This document shows positions 1-8,167 of a stretch of DNA of 64,000 bases, in pieces. Position 1 is the first letter of the stretch; every line of letters starts with the position of its first letter. A model generated the notes under the pieces. It was not told the origin of the DNA and ran no database searches. It worked only from the letters and a program-made list of their open reading frames with translations. Source of the DNA: Streptomyces sp. NBC_01217 (GTDB lineage: Bacteria > Actinomycetota > Actinomycetes > Streptomycetales > Streptomycetaceae); contig NZ_CP108538.1 of the NCBI RefSeq assembly GCF_035994185.1, forward strand, positions 3,720,001-3,784,000, read 5' to 3'. The position numbers and the translations under genes are program-made.

Positions 1-128
1 TGGAGACCGGGGACAAGCAGCCCGAGGCGATCGCGTTGTACACATCCAGCGGCTACGCCCCGTGCGAGAAGTTCGGCCACTACCGCAAATACGAGAGCAG
101 CCGCTGCTTCGCGAAGCCGCTGCGGTAA
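1..128 (+). CDS. GNAT family N-acetyltransferase, C-terminal end only
   Basis: An open frame enters from the left edge and ends at TAA 126-128, giving about 41 residues. It contains ETGDKQPEAIALYTSSGY followed by a short FGHYRKY segment. This is the usual end of a GNAT fold: the last acetyl-CoA-binding helix, with a residue near the LY/GY pair that commonly helps catalysis. The substrate cannot be told because the N-terminal half lies outside the window. Family assignment is fairly safe; function beyond acyl transfer is unknown. Confidence 0.7.
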   Translation, partial: ETGDKQPEAIALYTSSGYAPCEKFGHYRKYESSRCFAKPLR

Positions 129-186
129 CCGCAGCCGCGGAACCCCGGGCCGCAAGCCCCGGCCACGTACTGCCGGAACTCCCGCG

Positions 187-975
187 TCAGCGTCGCACCC
201 GGCCGACTCCCACATAGAAGCCACTGCGTTCGTCGGCCGGTGCGGGCTCCTCCTGATACCACTGCGTGGCGTACACCAGCCCGGGCTCGACGAGATCCAG
301 GCCTTCGAAGAAGGGCTCGACCTCGCTCCGGGTACGCATCCGCAGCGGAATCGCCCCCTTCTTGTACGCGGTCTCGGTCTCCTGCCGCAGCTCGGGATGC
401 TGGTCGGCGGTACCGTGCGAAAGCACCAGGAAGCTGCCCGCGGGCAGGGCGTCGACCAGGGTGCGTGTGATGCCGTACGGGTCCTGGTCATCCGGCAGGA
501 AGTGCATCAGGGCGATCAGGGACAACGCGATGGGCCTGCTGAAGTCCAGCAGCTCACGGGCGCGTTCGAGGATCAGCTGCGGCTGCCGCACATCCGCGTG
601 GATGTAGTCGGTGACGCCTTCCGGACTGCTGATCAGCAACGCTTCCGCGTGACGCAGGACGATCGGGTCGTTGTCCGCGTAGACGACCCGGGCGGCCGGT
701 GCGACGGCCTGGACGACCTGGTGCAGATTGGGCGCCGTGGGTATACCGGTGCCGATGTCGAGGAACTGATCGACCCCCTTGCCTGCCAGCCAGGCGGAGG
801 CCCGATGCATGAAGGCCCGGTTCCGCGCCGCGTTGCCCCGCGCCTCCTCGGGCAGCGTCTCCCCCACCTGCTGGTCGACCGGATAGTTGTCCTTCCCGCC
901 CAGCAGCCAGTCGTAGACGCGAGCGGGGTGGGGCTTGCTGGTGTCGATCCGAGGCTTGGGCATTCCGGCCGTCAC
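187..975 (-). CDS. SAM-dependent methyltransferase of the PF04672 (Methyltransf_19) type
   Basis: A 262-residue protein opening with RIDTSKPHPARVYDWLLGGKDNYP, here cited as DTSKPHPARVYDWLLGGKDN, the signature start of the actinomycete Methyltransf_19 family. The SAM-binding motif I is FLDIGTGIPT near residue 70, followed by VVYADNDP for the ribose-binding acidic residue. GTG at 975 is the likely start because GGAGGA lies about 7 bases upstream; an internal ATG four codons in is less well placed. It stands alone, convergent to nothing nearby. Streptomycetes carry many paralogues and the substrate of this family is generally not known. Confidence 0.85.
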   Translation of the reverse strand: MTAGMPKPRIDTSKPHPARVYDWLLGGKDNYPVDQQVGETLPEEARGNAARNRAFMHRASAWLAGKGVDQFLDIGTGIPTAPNLHQVVQAVAPAARVVYADNDPIVLRHAEALLISSPEGVTDYIHADVRQPQLILERARELLDFSRPIALSLIALMHFLPDDQDPYGITRTLVDALPAGSFLVLSHGTADQHPELRQETETAYKKGAIPLRMRTRSEVEPFFEGLDLVEPGLVYATQWYQEEPAPADERSGFYVGVGRVRR

Positions 976-1071
976 AGGACACTCCTCCGTACGGGGACAT
1001 CACGAGCAACTGTGCACTCACCCCGCCGCGAGCCCCTGGCAGGCTCCACGGAACGGACGAGCACGGCCAGC

Positions 1072-2346
1072 CTAGTTGAGCCGCCCACCGTCGTTGACGG
1101 TCCGTGTGACCCCGTCCCCTCCTGAAGACCCCACAGGAACGCGATGGAATGCGATCTCTTCGTACGGGCTGCCGTCCCCTGTCTCATACAGAATCCCGAC
1201 CGTCCTGTCATCGAGCTGCACCAGGTCCGAGTACCCGGCCTTCCGTGACGACAAGGTCAGCACCTTCCGGAACGAGTGCCCACCATCCGCGCTGTTCCAG
1301 AGGGCCATGGCGACTCGGCCGGACGGCACCGAAGGTCCGGAAAACAGCAACTCACCTCGCTCGCCCGCCAGTTGCAGCGCACTCCCCTGGACCATCGGGA
1401 CGTCGCCGAGGGTCGGCTGCACCGCGTAGGGTCGGTCGAGCGACGCAGCACCGTCACCGGAATAGGCATCCAGACGATTGCCCGGACTCGTCCCGCGCTG
1501 ATTCCTGGCGCCGAAGTACAGGCGACCGTCCGGCAGTTGTGCGGCAATGGATTCATTCGCATTCACCGCACCGTCGTAAGTGTCATCCACAAATCCGAGG
1601 TGCCAGGACCGGCCCGAATCGTCACTGTAGATCGCATGCGCCCCGTAGTACTTGGGCTCCTGACCGGTGTCCCCGGACCCGGCAAGGGGCGCAGCGGAGT
1701 GGTTCGCGGGCACCACCAGCCGGCCGGCATGCTCACCGCGGGTCAGCGCGACCGCATGGCCCGGCCCCGTCGCGTACCACCGCCAGTCCGCGCGCTTCAC
1801 CGCTGATGTGATCTCACGCGGCTCCGAGAACGACCGCCCCTCGTCCTGGCTCGTCTGCACGAACACCCGACGGCTCTCCGCATCCGCCGCCTCGCCCCTG
1901 AGTATCTGATCCTCGGTCACCTCACCGCTGTTGTACGAGGTGACGAGCACGATGTCGCCGGTACGCGGGTCGACCACCGGTGCCGGATTGCCCCGGGTGT
2001 CCCCCCGGCCTGCCGCGACAACCTGCAGCGGCCCCCAGGTGCAGCCCCCGTCACGGGACCGCCTGACCACGACGTCGATGTCACCACTGTCCCCCCGCCC
2101 GCCGACACGGCCTTCGGCGAACGCAAGCAGCGCACCCGCGCGCGTCCGCACGACGGCAGGTATCCGGAACGAGGCATAGCCACCGGAACCCGAGCTGTAC
2201 GGAATCGACAGCGTGCAGCCTCGTTCCGAACCCCTGGCCCTGTCGTCCGGCTCGTCCGCCCCGGATTGCACCTTCACCGCACCCGCCACAGCAATCACGA
2301 CCAAACCGAGAACGAAGAATCTTCGACGGAGAGAAAAACGAGCCAT
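1072..2346 (-). CDS. Secreted exo-alpha-sialidase (GH33)
   Basis: A 424-residue sialidase that removes terminal sialic acids from glycoconjugates outside the cell. Residues 5-25 form a signal or membrane anchor after an Arg-rich start. The FRIP motif near residue 60 supplies the first arginine of the carboxylate-binding triad. GRGDSGDID carries the catalytic Asp, NESIAAQLPDG the Glu, and AGYSDL near the C-terminus the catalytic Tyr. Four Asp boxes (SRDGGCTW, SQDEGRSF, SDDSGRSW, SADGGHSF) mark the beta-propeller blades. The ATG at 2346 is chosen over the in-frame GTG at 2355 because GAGGGG lies 8 bases before the ATG and abuts the GTG. It has no carbohydrate-binding extension. Confidence 0.93.
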   Translation of the reverse strand: MARFSLRRRFFVLGLVVIAVAGAVKVQSGADEPDDRARGSERGCTLSIPYSSGSGGYASFRIPAVVRTRAGALLAFAEGRVGGRGDSGDIDVVVRRSRDGGCTWGPLQVVAAGRGDTRGNPAPVVDPRTGDIVLVTSYNSGEVTEDQILRGEAADAESRRVFVQTSQDEGRSFSEPREITSAVKRADWRWYATGPGHAVALTRGEHAGRLVVPANHSAAPLAGSGDTGQEPKYYGAHAIYSDDSGRSWHLGFVDDTYDGAVNANESIAAQLPDGRLYFGARNQRGTSPGNRLDAYSGDGAASLDRPYAVQPTLGDVPMVQGSALQLAGERGELLFSGPSVPSGRVAMALWNSADGGHSFRKVLTLSSRKAGYSDLVQLDDRTVGILYETGDGSPYEEIAFHRVPVGSSGGDGVTRTVNDGGRLN

Positions 2347-2424
2347 GAATTCCACCCCTCAGCACATCCAATGCCGCCGCCTACGCCGCACCGAGCTTAA
2401 GCAATGGTCCACGCCGGGCGAGGG

Positions 2425-2482
2425 CCCCGCCGGGTCAGCCGAGCTCGCCCCCGCCGGGTCAGCCGAGCTCGCCCCCGCCGGC
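2425..2482. repeat. 24-bp direct repeat, about 2.3 copies
   Basis: A unit containing CGGGTCAGCCGAGCTCGCCC recurs with a 24-base period at 2431 and 2455, and a partial third copy starts at 2479. It lies in the gap between the sialidase start and the tRNA-Ala terminator. No gene is apparent in 2347-2588. Confidence 0.8.
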
Positions 2483-2588
2483 CAAGGCCCCTGACGGCCG
2501 GATCTGCAATTCCTTCATGCGCGAGCGCACTTGAGGAGAGTCATTTCCGCGGGGCCGGCAGGGTCAGAACCGCACCTCCCGGAACGCC

Positions 2589-2625
2589 AAGATCCCGCCA
2601 GGTCTTCACGACCTGACGGGATCTT
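2589..2625 (-). terminator. Hairpin terminator downstream of tRNA-Ala
   Basis: Two 16-base arms (2589-2604 and 2610-2625) pair around a 5-base loop with one G-T type mismatch. The hairpin begins 9 bases beyond the tRNA 3' end on the minus strand, as expected for a factor-independent terminator in Streptomyces, where the U-tract is often missing. Confidence 0.8.
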
Positions 2626-2633
2626 GTGTGCGG

Positions 2634-2707
2634 TGGACCTGTGGGGATTTGAACCCCAGACCCCCTCGATGCGAACGAGGTGCGCTACCAGACTGCGCCA
2701 CAGGCCC
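2634..2707 (-). tRNA. tRNA-Ala (anticodon CGC)
   Basis: The minus strand folds into a complete cloverleaf. The acceptor stem GGGCCTG pairs with CAGGTCC, and the D stem is GCGC/GCGC. The anticodon stem CCTCG/CGAGG holds the loop TTCGCAT, giving anticodon CGC, and the T arm is TGGGG-TTCAAAT-CCCCA. The discriminator is A and the 3' CCA is not encoded as a full triplet. The gene reads GCG alanine codons. Confidence 0.95.
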
Positions 2708-2726
2708 TTGCAACGAGAGAAACTCT

Positions 2727-2746
2727 AGCACCCCCTCGGGGGTGCT
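2727..2746 (-). terminator. Hairpin terminator of the sepX transcript
   Basis: AGCACCCC pairs perfectly with GGGGTGCT around a 4-base loop, 57 bases after the sepX stop codon on the minus strand and just before tRNA-Ala. It would separate the sepX transcript from the tRNA gene. Confidence 0.65.
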
Positions 2747-2803
2747 CGGAAATCCGGTCCTTGCTGGTCAGCCGAGTCGGGGTCACAGCGGGGCCGAAGG
2801 GGC

Positions 2804-3931
2804 TCACTCGTTGGCCGCTCGGGGGCGTTCCCCGTCCTCGTACTGGTCGAAGAGCGGGGTCCGGCCGCGGTCGCGGGTGCGGCGGGACTGGTTGGTGCGC
2901 TGGCGCGGGGCCGGGTCGACGGGGGGCACCGTGGGGTGCGAGGTGCCCGTCTGGGTGGGCTCGGCGGTGCTGGAGCGGGCCGCGCTCCAGGTCTCCGGGT
3001 TGCCGACCTCGACGCCGCCCGTGGCGCGCGGGGCGACCGGGGCGGTGACGTATGTCGGCAGGGGAACCGGGACCGGCTCCCAGCTGTCGCCCTGGACCTG
3101 GCCCCGTTCGCGCTGCTGGTCCACCCATTCCGCGTGGTCCGTCTGCTCGACCAGGGCGCGGCGGCCGGCCTCCTGCGGGGAGAGCGCGGGAGCCGGCTCG
3201 GGCTCGGGGCGGCGCCCTTCGGGCTCCTCGTCGGCCTCGGCGGGGGCCGTGGTCGCGGGCTGGTGCCTGCGGGGACGGTTCTCGCGCAGATGCTGCGCCG
3301 CCACCTCGGCCCGGCGCCGGTCCATGGTGAAGGCGAACCGGCGTCGCTCCTGGGCGCGCAGATGCACGATGTACGTGCTCAGCAGCACCGCCGGAACCGC
3401 GGGTGCCCAGAGGAAGCCGAGGCCGCCGACCGCCGCGACGATCGCGCCGAGGGTGAAGGCGAGGAAGAGGACGACGGTGGTACGCCGACGGCGCGCGAGG
3501 ACCTGGAGGCGCTGGGCGCGCCGGACGCGCTCGGCGTCCGCCTCACCGCCCGGGCGCTGGCGCGCGCGCCGCGCGGGACCGGGTTCGGGGCGCTCCCGCG
3601 CCATGCGCTCGGGCGCGGGAGCCGGGTCGTGCACCCGGGCTTCGGTATGCGCCTCGGGCGCGGCGAAGGCCCGGACGTCCACGGAATCCATTCGGTCCGT
3701 AATCACGTCCGGGTCGGCGTCGGGTGCCGCCTCCTCGGTGGTGCGCTCCCGCAGCTCCTTGGCGTACCGGCGCTCCATGGCCGCCCGTCCGGACAGCAGC
3801 CGGATGGCGGTGCTGAAGCGTTCCGTCGGACGGGCTTCGTTGAGCTCGTCCTGCCTGCGGAGCCACATCGGCACCAAGTAGGCGGCCCAGGCCCCGACGA
3901 TGACTGCATAGATCAGGCCGCTGCTGCTCAC
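2804..3931 (-). CDS. sepX: Divisome membrane protein SepX / GlpR
   Basis: A 375-residue membrane protein. One TM helix sits at the very N-terminus (LIYAVIVGAWAAYLVPMW), followed by a charged cytosolic linker. A central hydrophobic hairpin near residues 155-190 (TTVVLFLAFTLGAIVAAVGG and following) leads into a long Pro/Glu/Arg-rich tail. This architecture and opening match the actinobacterial SepX/GlpR family, which acts in septation in Streptomyces and is the membrane receptor of gephyrin-like Glp in corynebacteria (family knowledge). A glp-type moeA lies 2 kb upstream on the same strand, which strengthens the call. The start is GTG 3931 with only a weak GGTGTGAG ribosome site. The 158-base upstream region is unusually AT-rich for this genome. 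Confidence 0.82.
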   Translation of the reverse strand: MSSSGLIYAVIVGAWAAYLVPMWLRRQDELNEARPTERFSTAIRLLSGRAAMERRYAKELRERTTEEAAPDADPDVITDRMDSVDVRAFAAPEAHTEARVHDPAPAPERMARERPEPGPARRARQRPGGEADAERVRRAQRLQVLARRRRTTVVLFLAFTLGAIVAAVGGLGFLWAPAVPAVLLSTYIVHLRAQERRRFAFTMDRRRAEVAAQHLRENRPRRHQPATTAPAEADEEPEGRRPEPEPAPALSPQEAGRRALVEQTDHAEWVDQQRERGQVQGDSWEPVPVPLPTYVTAPVAPRATGGVEVGNPETWSAARSSTAEPTQTGTSHPTVPPVDPAPRQRTNQSRRTRDRGRTPLFDQYEDGERPRAANE

Positions 3932-4089
3932 GTCTCACACCGTAGAGGGGTTTGCACGGGGACATCCGCCAATTGGCCCGGTGTGTCGCACGATCCGGCT
4001 GATATCAAGGACTTTTTTTGTGATTGTTCAGATCAGCGGTGGGTGTTTGCGCGCTCGTTAGTGGTCATCTGCCGATCAATATCGAACAC

Positions 4090-4701
4090 TTATTTTATTT
4101 CTCGTGGCGTTCCGGGGTGCGCCCGGTGCCAGCGCCGGAGCAGTCCGTCGGGCACTTCCTCCGCCGTGAGCGCATAGATCAGATGGTCCCGCCAGGCGCC
4201 GTCGATGTGGAGATAGCGCGGACGCAGACCCTCCTCACGGAATCCCAGTTTCTCGACGACCCTTCTGCTGGGCCCGTTCTCCGGCCGGATGCACACCTCG
4301 ACGCGGTGCAGTCCGACCCGGCGGAAGCAGTGGTCGACGACGAGGGCGACCGCGGTCGGCATCACGCCGCGGCCCGCCACGTCCTGGTCGACCCAGTAGC
4401 CGATGTGGCCCGAGCACATCGAGCCCCAGGTGATCCCGGCGACGGTCAGCTGGCCGACCAGACGGCCCTCGTACTCGATGGCGAAGGGCAGCATCCGGCC
4501 CGCGTTGGCCTCGGAGCGCAGATGACGGACCATCTGACGGTAGGTGGGGCGCTGGGCCACGGGGCCGCCCGGGGCGGGCGGCGGCACGGTCGCCTCCCAG
4601 GGGCGCAGCCAGTCGCGGTTGCGCCGGTTGACCTCGCGCCACATGCGCTGGTCGCGCAGCTTCACCGGACGAAGGGTGATCTCGCCGTCGCGGAGGACCA
4701 C
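4090..4701 (-). CDS. GNAT acetyltransferase, RimJ/RimL-like
   Basis: A 203-residue GNAT protein. EITLRPVKLRDQ opens the fold and GHIGYWVDQDVAGRGVMPTA carries the V/I-x-x-x-x-R-G-x-G/A acetyl-CoA loop. HRVEVCIRPEN and KLGFREEGLRPRYLHIDGAW are the RimJ-type signature for N-terminal acetylation, commonly of ribosomal proteins. It follows mog with a 17-base gap and is probably co-transcribed with the moaC-mog genes. GTG 4701 is the only conventional start that keeps the fold, but no good ribosome site precedes it. The exact protein acetylated cannot be told. Confidence 0.85.
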   Translation of the reverse strand: MVLRDGEITLRPVKLRDQRMWREVNRRNRDWLRPWEATVPPPAPGGPVAQRPTYRQMVRHLRSEANAGRMLPFAIEYEGRLVGQLTVAGITWGSMCSGHIGYWVDQDVAGRGVMPTAVALVVDHCFRRVGLHRVEVCIRPENGPSRRVVEKLGFREEGLRPRYLHIDGAWRDHLIYALTAEEVPDGLLRRWHRAHPGTPREIK

Positions 4702-4718
4702 CGGCCAGGTCGGGACGT

Positions 4719-5225
4719 TCAGCTCGGGCTCCCGGGTCGGGGGTGATCGCCGCCGCGAAGCTGGTCGACGGCGTGCACCAGAAGGCGTTCGAGGACGGCG
4801 AGGCCGTCGCGCACCCCGCCGGTGGAGCCCGGCAGATTCACGATGAGCGTGTGGGCGGCGACGCCCGCGAGGCCCCGGGAGAGCGCGGCTGTGGGGACCT
4901 TGTCACGGCCCTCGGCGCGGATCGCCTCGGGGATGCCTGGGATCTCGTGGTCGAGGACGCGGCGGGTGGCCTCGGGGGTGCGGTCGGTGGGCGAGACGCC
5001 CGTACCGCCGGTGGTGACGATGACGTCGTACCCGGCGGCCACCCCGGCGCGCAGGGCCTGCTCGACCGGGTCGCCGTCGGGCACGACCTGCGGCCCGTCG
5101 ACGGCGAAGCCGAGCCGTGTGAGCGCCTCGGAGATCAGGGGACCGCCCTTGTCCGCGTAGACCCCGGCGGAGGCGCGGTTGGACGCGGTCACGACGAGCG
5201 CGGTACGGGGGGCGGGCGCCGTCAT
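4719..5225 (-). CDS. mog: Molybdopterin adenylyltransferase, MogA/MoaB family
   Basis: A 168-residue single-domain MoCF-fold protein. ALVVTASNRASAGVYADKGG begins the fold, VTTGGTGVSPTDRTPEAT forms the molybdopterin-binding loop with the conserved Asp, and LPGSTGGVRDGLAVL closes it. In cofactor synthesis the family adenylates molybdopterin before metal insertion. The ATG at 5225 overlaps the moaC stop by 4 bases (ATGA), so translation is coupled to moaC. Molybdenum enzymes that could use the product are encoded at 19.8-22.1 and 41.9-43.2 kb. Confidence 0.9.
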   Translation of the reverse strand: MTAPAPRTALVVTASNRASAGVYADKGGPLISEALTRLGFAVDGPQVVPDGDPVEQALRAGVAAGYDVIVTTGGTGVSPTDRTPEATRRVLDHEIPGIPEAIRAEGRDKVPTAALSRGLAGVAAHTLIVNLPGSTGGVRDGLAVLERLLVHAVDQLRGGDHPRPGSPS

Positions 5226-5722
5226 GCGTCCGCCCCGTCCGCCGCGGTGCGCCGGTAGTCGCCGGACTTGCCGCCCGACTTCGACTCGACCCTTACGTCC
5301 GTGATGACCGCCGCCTTGTCGACCGCCTTGATCATGTCGATCACGGTGAGCGCGGCGACCGAGACGGCGGTCAGGGCCTCCATCTCGACGCCGGTGCGGT
5401 CCGTGGTCCGCACCGTGGCGGCGATCTCCACCGCGTCGTCGGCGACACTCAGGTCGACCTTCACGCCGGAGACGGGGAGCGGGTGGCAGAGCGGGATCAG
5501 GTCGGGGGTGCGCTTGGCGCCCATGATCCCGGCGATACGGGCGGTGGCGAGGGCGTCGCCCTTGGGAACGCCCTCACCGCGGAGCAGCTCGACGACGCGC
5601 GGCGAGACGAGGACCCGGCCGCTCGCGCGGGCGACGCGCGCGGTGACCTCCTTCTCGGACACGTCGACCATGCGGGCCGCGCCCGCCTCGTCGATGTGCG
5701 TCAGCCTGTTCTGCGTACTCAA
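5222..5722 (-). CDS. moaC: Cyclic pyranopterin monophosphate synthase MoaC
   Basis: A 166-residue MoaC, the usual length, which converts the MoaA product into cyclic pyranopterin monophosphate. The KGDALATARIAGIMGAKRT segment followed by LIPLCHPLP, TGVEMEALTAV and DMIKAVDK are all present, covering the conserved active-site Lys, His and Asp. The start is TTG 5722, supported by GGAG four bases upstream and no better ATG. moaC leads mog and overlaps it by four bases. No moaA is visible in this window. Confidence 0.95.
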   Translation of the reverse strand: MSTQNRLTHIDEAGAARMVDVSEKEVTARVARASGRVLVSPRVVELLRGEGVPKGDALATARIAGIMGAKRTPDLIPLCHPLPVSGVKVDLSVADDAVEIAATVRTTDRTGVEMEALTAVSVAALTVIDMIKAVDKAAVITDVRVESKSGGKSGDYRRTAADGADA

Positions 5723-5844
5723 CTAACTCCGCCTCGCGGTAGGGCGCCGGTTGCCCGCCCGCCCGCACCGGGGTGCGGGCCGGGGGCCCGGGGGTGTCCC
5801 CGGGAAGGCACAGCGGCAGATACCGTACCGCCACCGCCCGGGGA

Positions 5845-7155
5845 TCAGCGGAGCAGGATCACCTCGGTGTCCGCGCCGGGCTCGGCGGAGGTGACGTCCT
5901 CGGGCAGCACGATCAGGGCGTCCGCCTGGGCGAGGGCGGCGATCAGATGCGATCCGGAGCCGCCGACGGGGGTGACCGCGCCGGCCTCCGCGTCGTACGT
6001 ACCGCGCAGGAACTGGCGTTTGCCGGACGGCGAGGTGAGTACCTTGTCGGTGTTGAGCGTGGCCCGGGCGGTGGGGCGGTTCACGTCCTTGAGGCCCATC
6101 AGGGCACGGATCGCGGGCCGCACGAACAGCTCGAAGGAGATGTACGAGGAGACGGGGTTGCCCGGGAGCGCCAGCAGCGGTGTGTGTTCGGGGCCGATCG
6201 AGCCGAAGCCCTGCGGCTTGCCCGGCTGCATGGCGAGCTTGCGGAAGTCGACGCCGCTGCCGGGCTCGTCCTCGTCGCCCACCGACGACAGGGCCTCCTT
6301 GACGACGTCGTACGCGCCGACGCTGACGCCTCCGGTGGTGACGACGATGTCGGCGCGGATCAGCTGGTCCTCGATCGTGGCGCGGAGCGTGTCGGCGTCG
6401 TCGGTGACGGCGCCGACCCGGTAGGCGATCGCTCCGGCGTCCCGGGCGGCGGCCGTGAGCGCGAAGCTGTTCGAGTCGTAGATCCGGCCGCCGGTCAGCT
6501 CCTCGCCGGGCTGCACCAGTTCGCTGCCGGTCGAGATGACGACGACGCGCGGCCGGGGCCGTACCTTCACCGTGGAGCGGCCGATCGCGGCGAGCAGCCC
6601 GATCTGCGGCGGGCCGATCACCGCTCCGGCGCGCAGGGCCAGATCGCCCGGCTCGACGTCGCTGCCGCGGGCCCTTACATGGGCGCGGGCCTCGACGGGG
6701 CGGTGGACCCGGACCTCACCGCCTGCGCCCTCGGGGGCGTCCCGATGGGCACGCATGGTGTCGGCGGGGCCGCCGCCCGTACCGCCGTCGGTCCACTCGA
6801 CCGGGATCACGGCCTCGGCGCCGGCCGGCAGCGGGGCTCCGGTCATGATGCGGGCGGCCTCGCCGGGGCCCACGCTCCGGTCGCCGGGCAGCCCGTCGCT
6901 GCCCGCCGCGACGTCACCGATGACGGTGAGCACCGCGGGGAACTCCTCGTCGGCGCCCTCGACATCGGCGACGCGGACCGCGTACCCGTCCATCGAGCTG
7001 TTGTCGAAGGGCGGCAGGGCGATCTCCACGACGACGTCCTCGACGAGGACGCAGCCCTGGGCGTCGTGCAGTTGCAGCTCGATGGGTTCGAGCGGTCGTA
7101 CCGCGCCGAGAATGTCTTCCAGGTGCTCGTCCACCGACCAGGTCGTGCTGCTCAA
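5845..7155 (-). CDS. glp: Gephyrin-like molybdotransferase Glp (MoeA family)
   Basis: A 436-residue MoeA-fold protein. The N-terminal half contains FDNSSMDGYAV and PLPAGAEAVIP. The molybdopterin-binding domain has STGSELVQPG near residue 208 and TTGGVSVGAYD near 270. LPGNPVSS then leads into the C-terminal beta domain. The start is TTG 7155, which lies past the galU stop by four bases and has GAGGAG upstream inside the galU end; longer frames would run into galU. In corynebacteria this subgroup binds FtsZ and the membrane receptor GlpR, and a sepX/glpR gene lies 2 kb downstream. It may therefore serve cell division, molybdate insertion or both. moaC and mog next to it keep the cofactor role open. 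Confidence 0.87.
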   Translation of the reverse strand: MSSTTWSVDEHLEDILGAVRPLEPIELQLHDAQGCVLVEDVVVEIALPPFDNSSMDGYAVRVADVEGADEEFPAVLTVIGDVAAGSDGLPGDRSVGPGEAARIMTGAPLPAGAEAVIPVEWTDGGTGGGPADTMRAHRDAPEGAGGEVRVHRPVEARAHVRARGSDVEPGDLALRAGAVIGPPQIGLLAAIGRSTVKVRPRPRVVVISTGSELVQPGEELTGGRIYDSNSFALTAAARDAGAIAYRVGAVTDDADTLRATIEDQLIRADIVVTTGGVSVGAYDVVKEALSSVGDEDEPGSGVDFRKLAMQPGKPQGFGSIGPEHTPLLALPGNPVSSYISFELFVRPAIRALMGLKDVNRPTARATLNTDKVLTSPSGKRQFLRGTYDAEAGAVTPVGGSGSHLIAALAQADALIVLPEDVTSAEPGADTEVILLR

Positions 7156-7159
7156 ATTG

Positions 7160-8062
7160 CTACATCTCCTCGGTGACGTAACTGCGGAGCCAGGTCCGGA
7201 AGTCCGGGCCCAGGTCTTCACGTTCGCACGCGAGTCTGACAATGGCACGGAGGTAGTCGCCGCGGTCACCGGTGTCATAGCGGCGCCCCTTGAAGACGAC
7301 GCCGTGCACGGGGCCGCCGATCTTCTCGTCATCGGCGAGAAGCTGAAGGGCGTCGGTGAGCTGGATCTCGCCACCGCGGCCCGGCTCGGTCTTGCGCAGT
7401 ATGTCGAAGACGGCGGGGTCCAGGACATAGCGGCCGATGACCGCGAGGTTGCTGGGCGCATCGGACACATCGGGCTTCTCGACCAGGCCGGTGACGCGCA
7501 CCAGATCGTCCTCGGCGGTGAGCTCGACGGCCGCGCAGCCGTACAGGTGGATCTGCTCCGGCGCGACCTCCATCAGTGCGATGACGCTGCCGCCCTCACG
7601 CTCCTGGATCTCGACCATGCGGGCCAGCAGCGGGTCGCGCGGGTCGATCAGGTCGTCGCCGAGGAGGACCGCGAAGGGCTGGTCGCCGACGTGCGGTGCG
7701 GCGCACAGCACGGCGTGGCCGAGGCCGCGCGGGTCGCCCTGCCGGACGTAGTGCATGGTGGCCAGGTCGCTCGACTCCTGGACCTTCTGGAGCCGTTCGG
7801 CGTCTCCCTTGCGGGTGAGCGCGGACTCCAGTTCGTAATTGCGGTCGAAGTGGTCCTCAAGGGGGCGCTTGTTGCGGCCGGTGATCATCAGGACGTCGGA
7901 GAGACCGGCGGCCACCGCTTCCTCGACGACGTACTGGATCGCGGGCTTGTCGACGACAGGCAGCATCTCCTTGGGAGTGGCTTTGGTGGCCGGCAGGAAG
8001 CGGGTACCGAGGCCTGCGGCCGGGATGACAGCCTTGCTGATCCTGGGGTGCGACTGAGTCAT
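7160..8062 (-). CDS. galU: UTP-glucose-1-phosphate uridylyltransferase GalU
   Basis: A 300-residue nucleotidyltransferase making UDP-glucose. ISKAVIPAAGLGTRFLPATK is the nucleotide-binding start, KEMLPVVDKPAIQYVVEE the sugar-phosphate side, and ALPxx is replaced by the typical GDDLIDP metal loop near residue 130. VEKP and GRYVLDP are also conserved. ATG 8062 gives the usual family N-terminus MTQSHPRISK; an in-frame ATG at 8074 is possible, and neither has a clear ribosome site. galU heads the minus-strand run galU-glp-moaC-mog and is divergent from the cyclo-ligase gene. Confidence 0.95.
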   Translation of the reverse strand: MTQSHPRISKAVIPAAGLGTRFLPATKATPKEMLPVVDKPAIQYVVEEAVAAGLSDVLMITGRNKRPLEDHFDRNYELESALTRKGDAERLQKVQESSDLATMHYVRQGDPRGLGHAVLCAAPHVGDQPFAVLLGDDLIDPRDPLLARMVEIQEREGGSVIALMEVAPEQIHLYGCAAVELTAEDDLVRVTGLVEKPDVSDAPSNLAVIGRYVLDPAVFDILRKTEPGRGGEIQLTDALQLLADDEKIGGPVHGVVFKGRRYDTGDRGDYLRAIVRLACEREDLGPDFRTWLRSYVTEEM

Positions 8063-8167
8063 GAGCAGAACCATAACCGGTGCGTATGGGAGGAAGATGA
8101 GGTTCCGGTTAACTTTGTACGCCTATATGCACATACGAGAGGCCCGGGGTGCCCGTTGAATAAGGAC

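Noticed and set aside
5757..5788. GC-rich palindrome between moaC and glp as a terminator
   Set aside because: The stem is short and irregular and the genes look co-transcribed; chance pairing in very GC-rich DNA is likely.
8074..8111. TAACCGG / CCGGTTA inverted repeat between galU and the cyclo-ligase gene
   Set aside because: Only 7-bp arms 24 bases apart, with no known regulator for this pair; not enough to call an operator.
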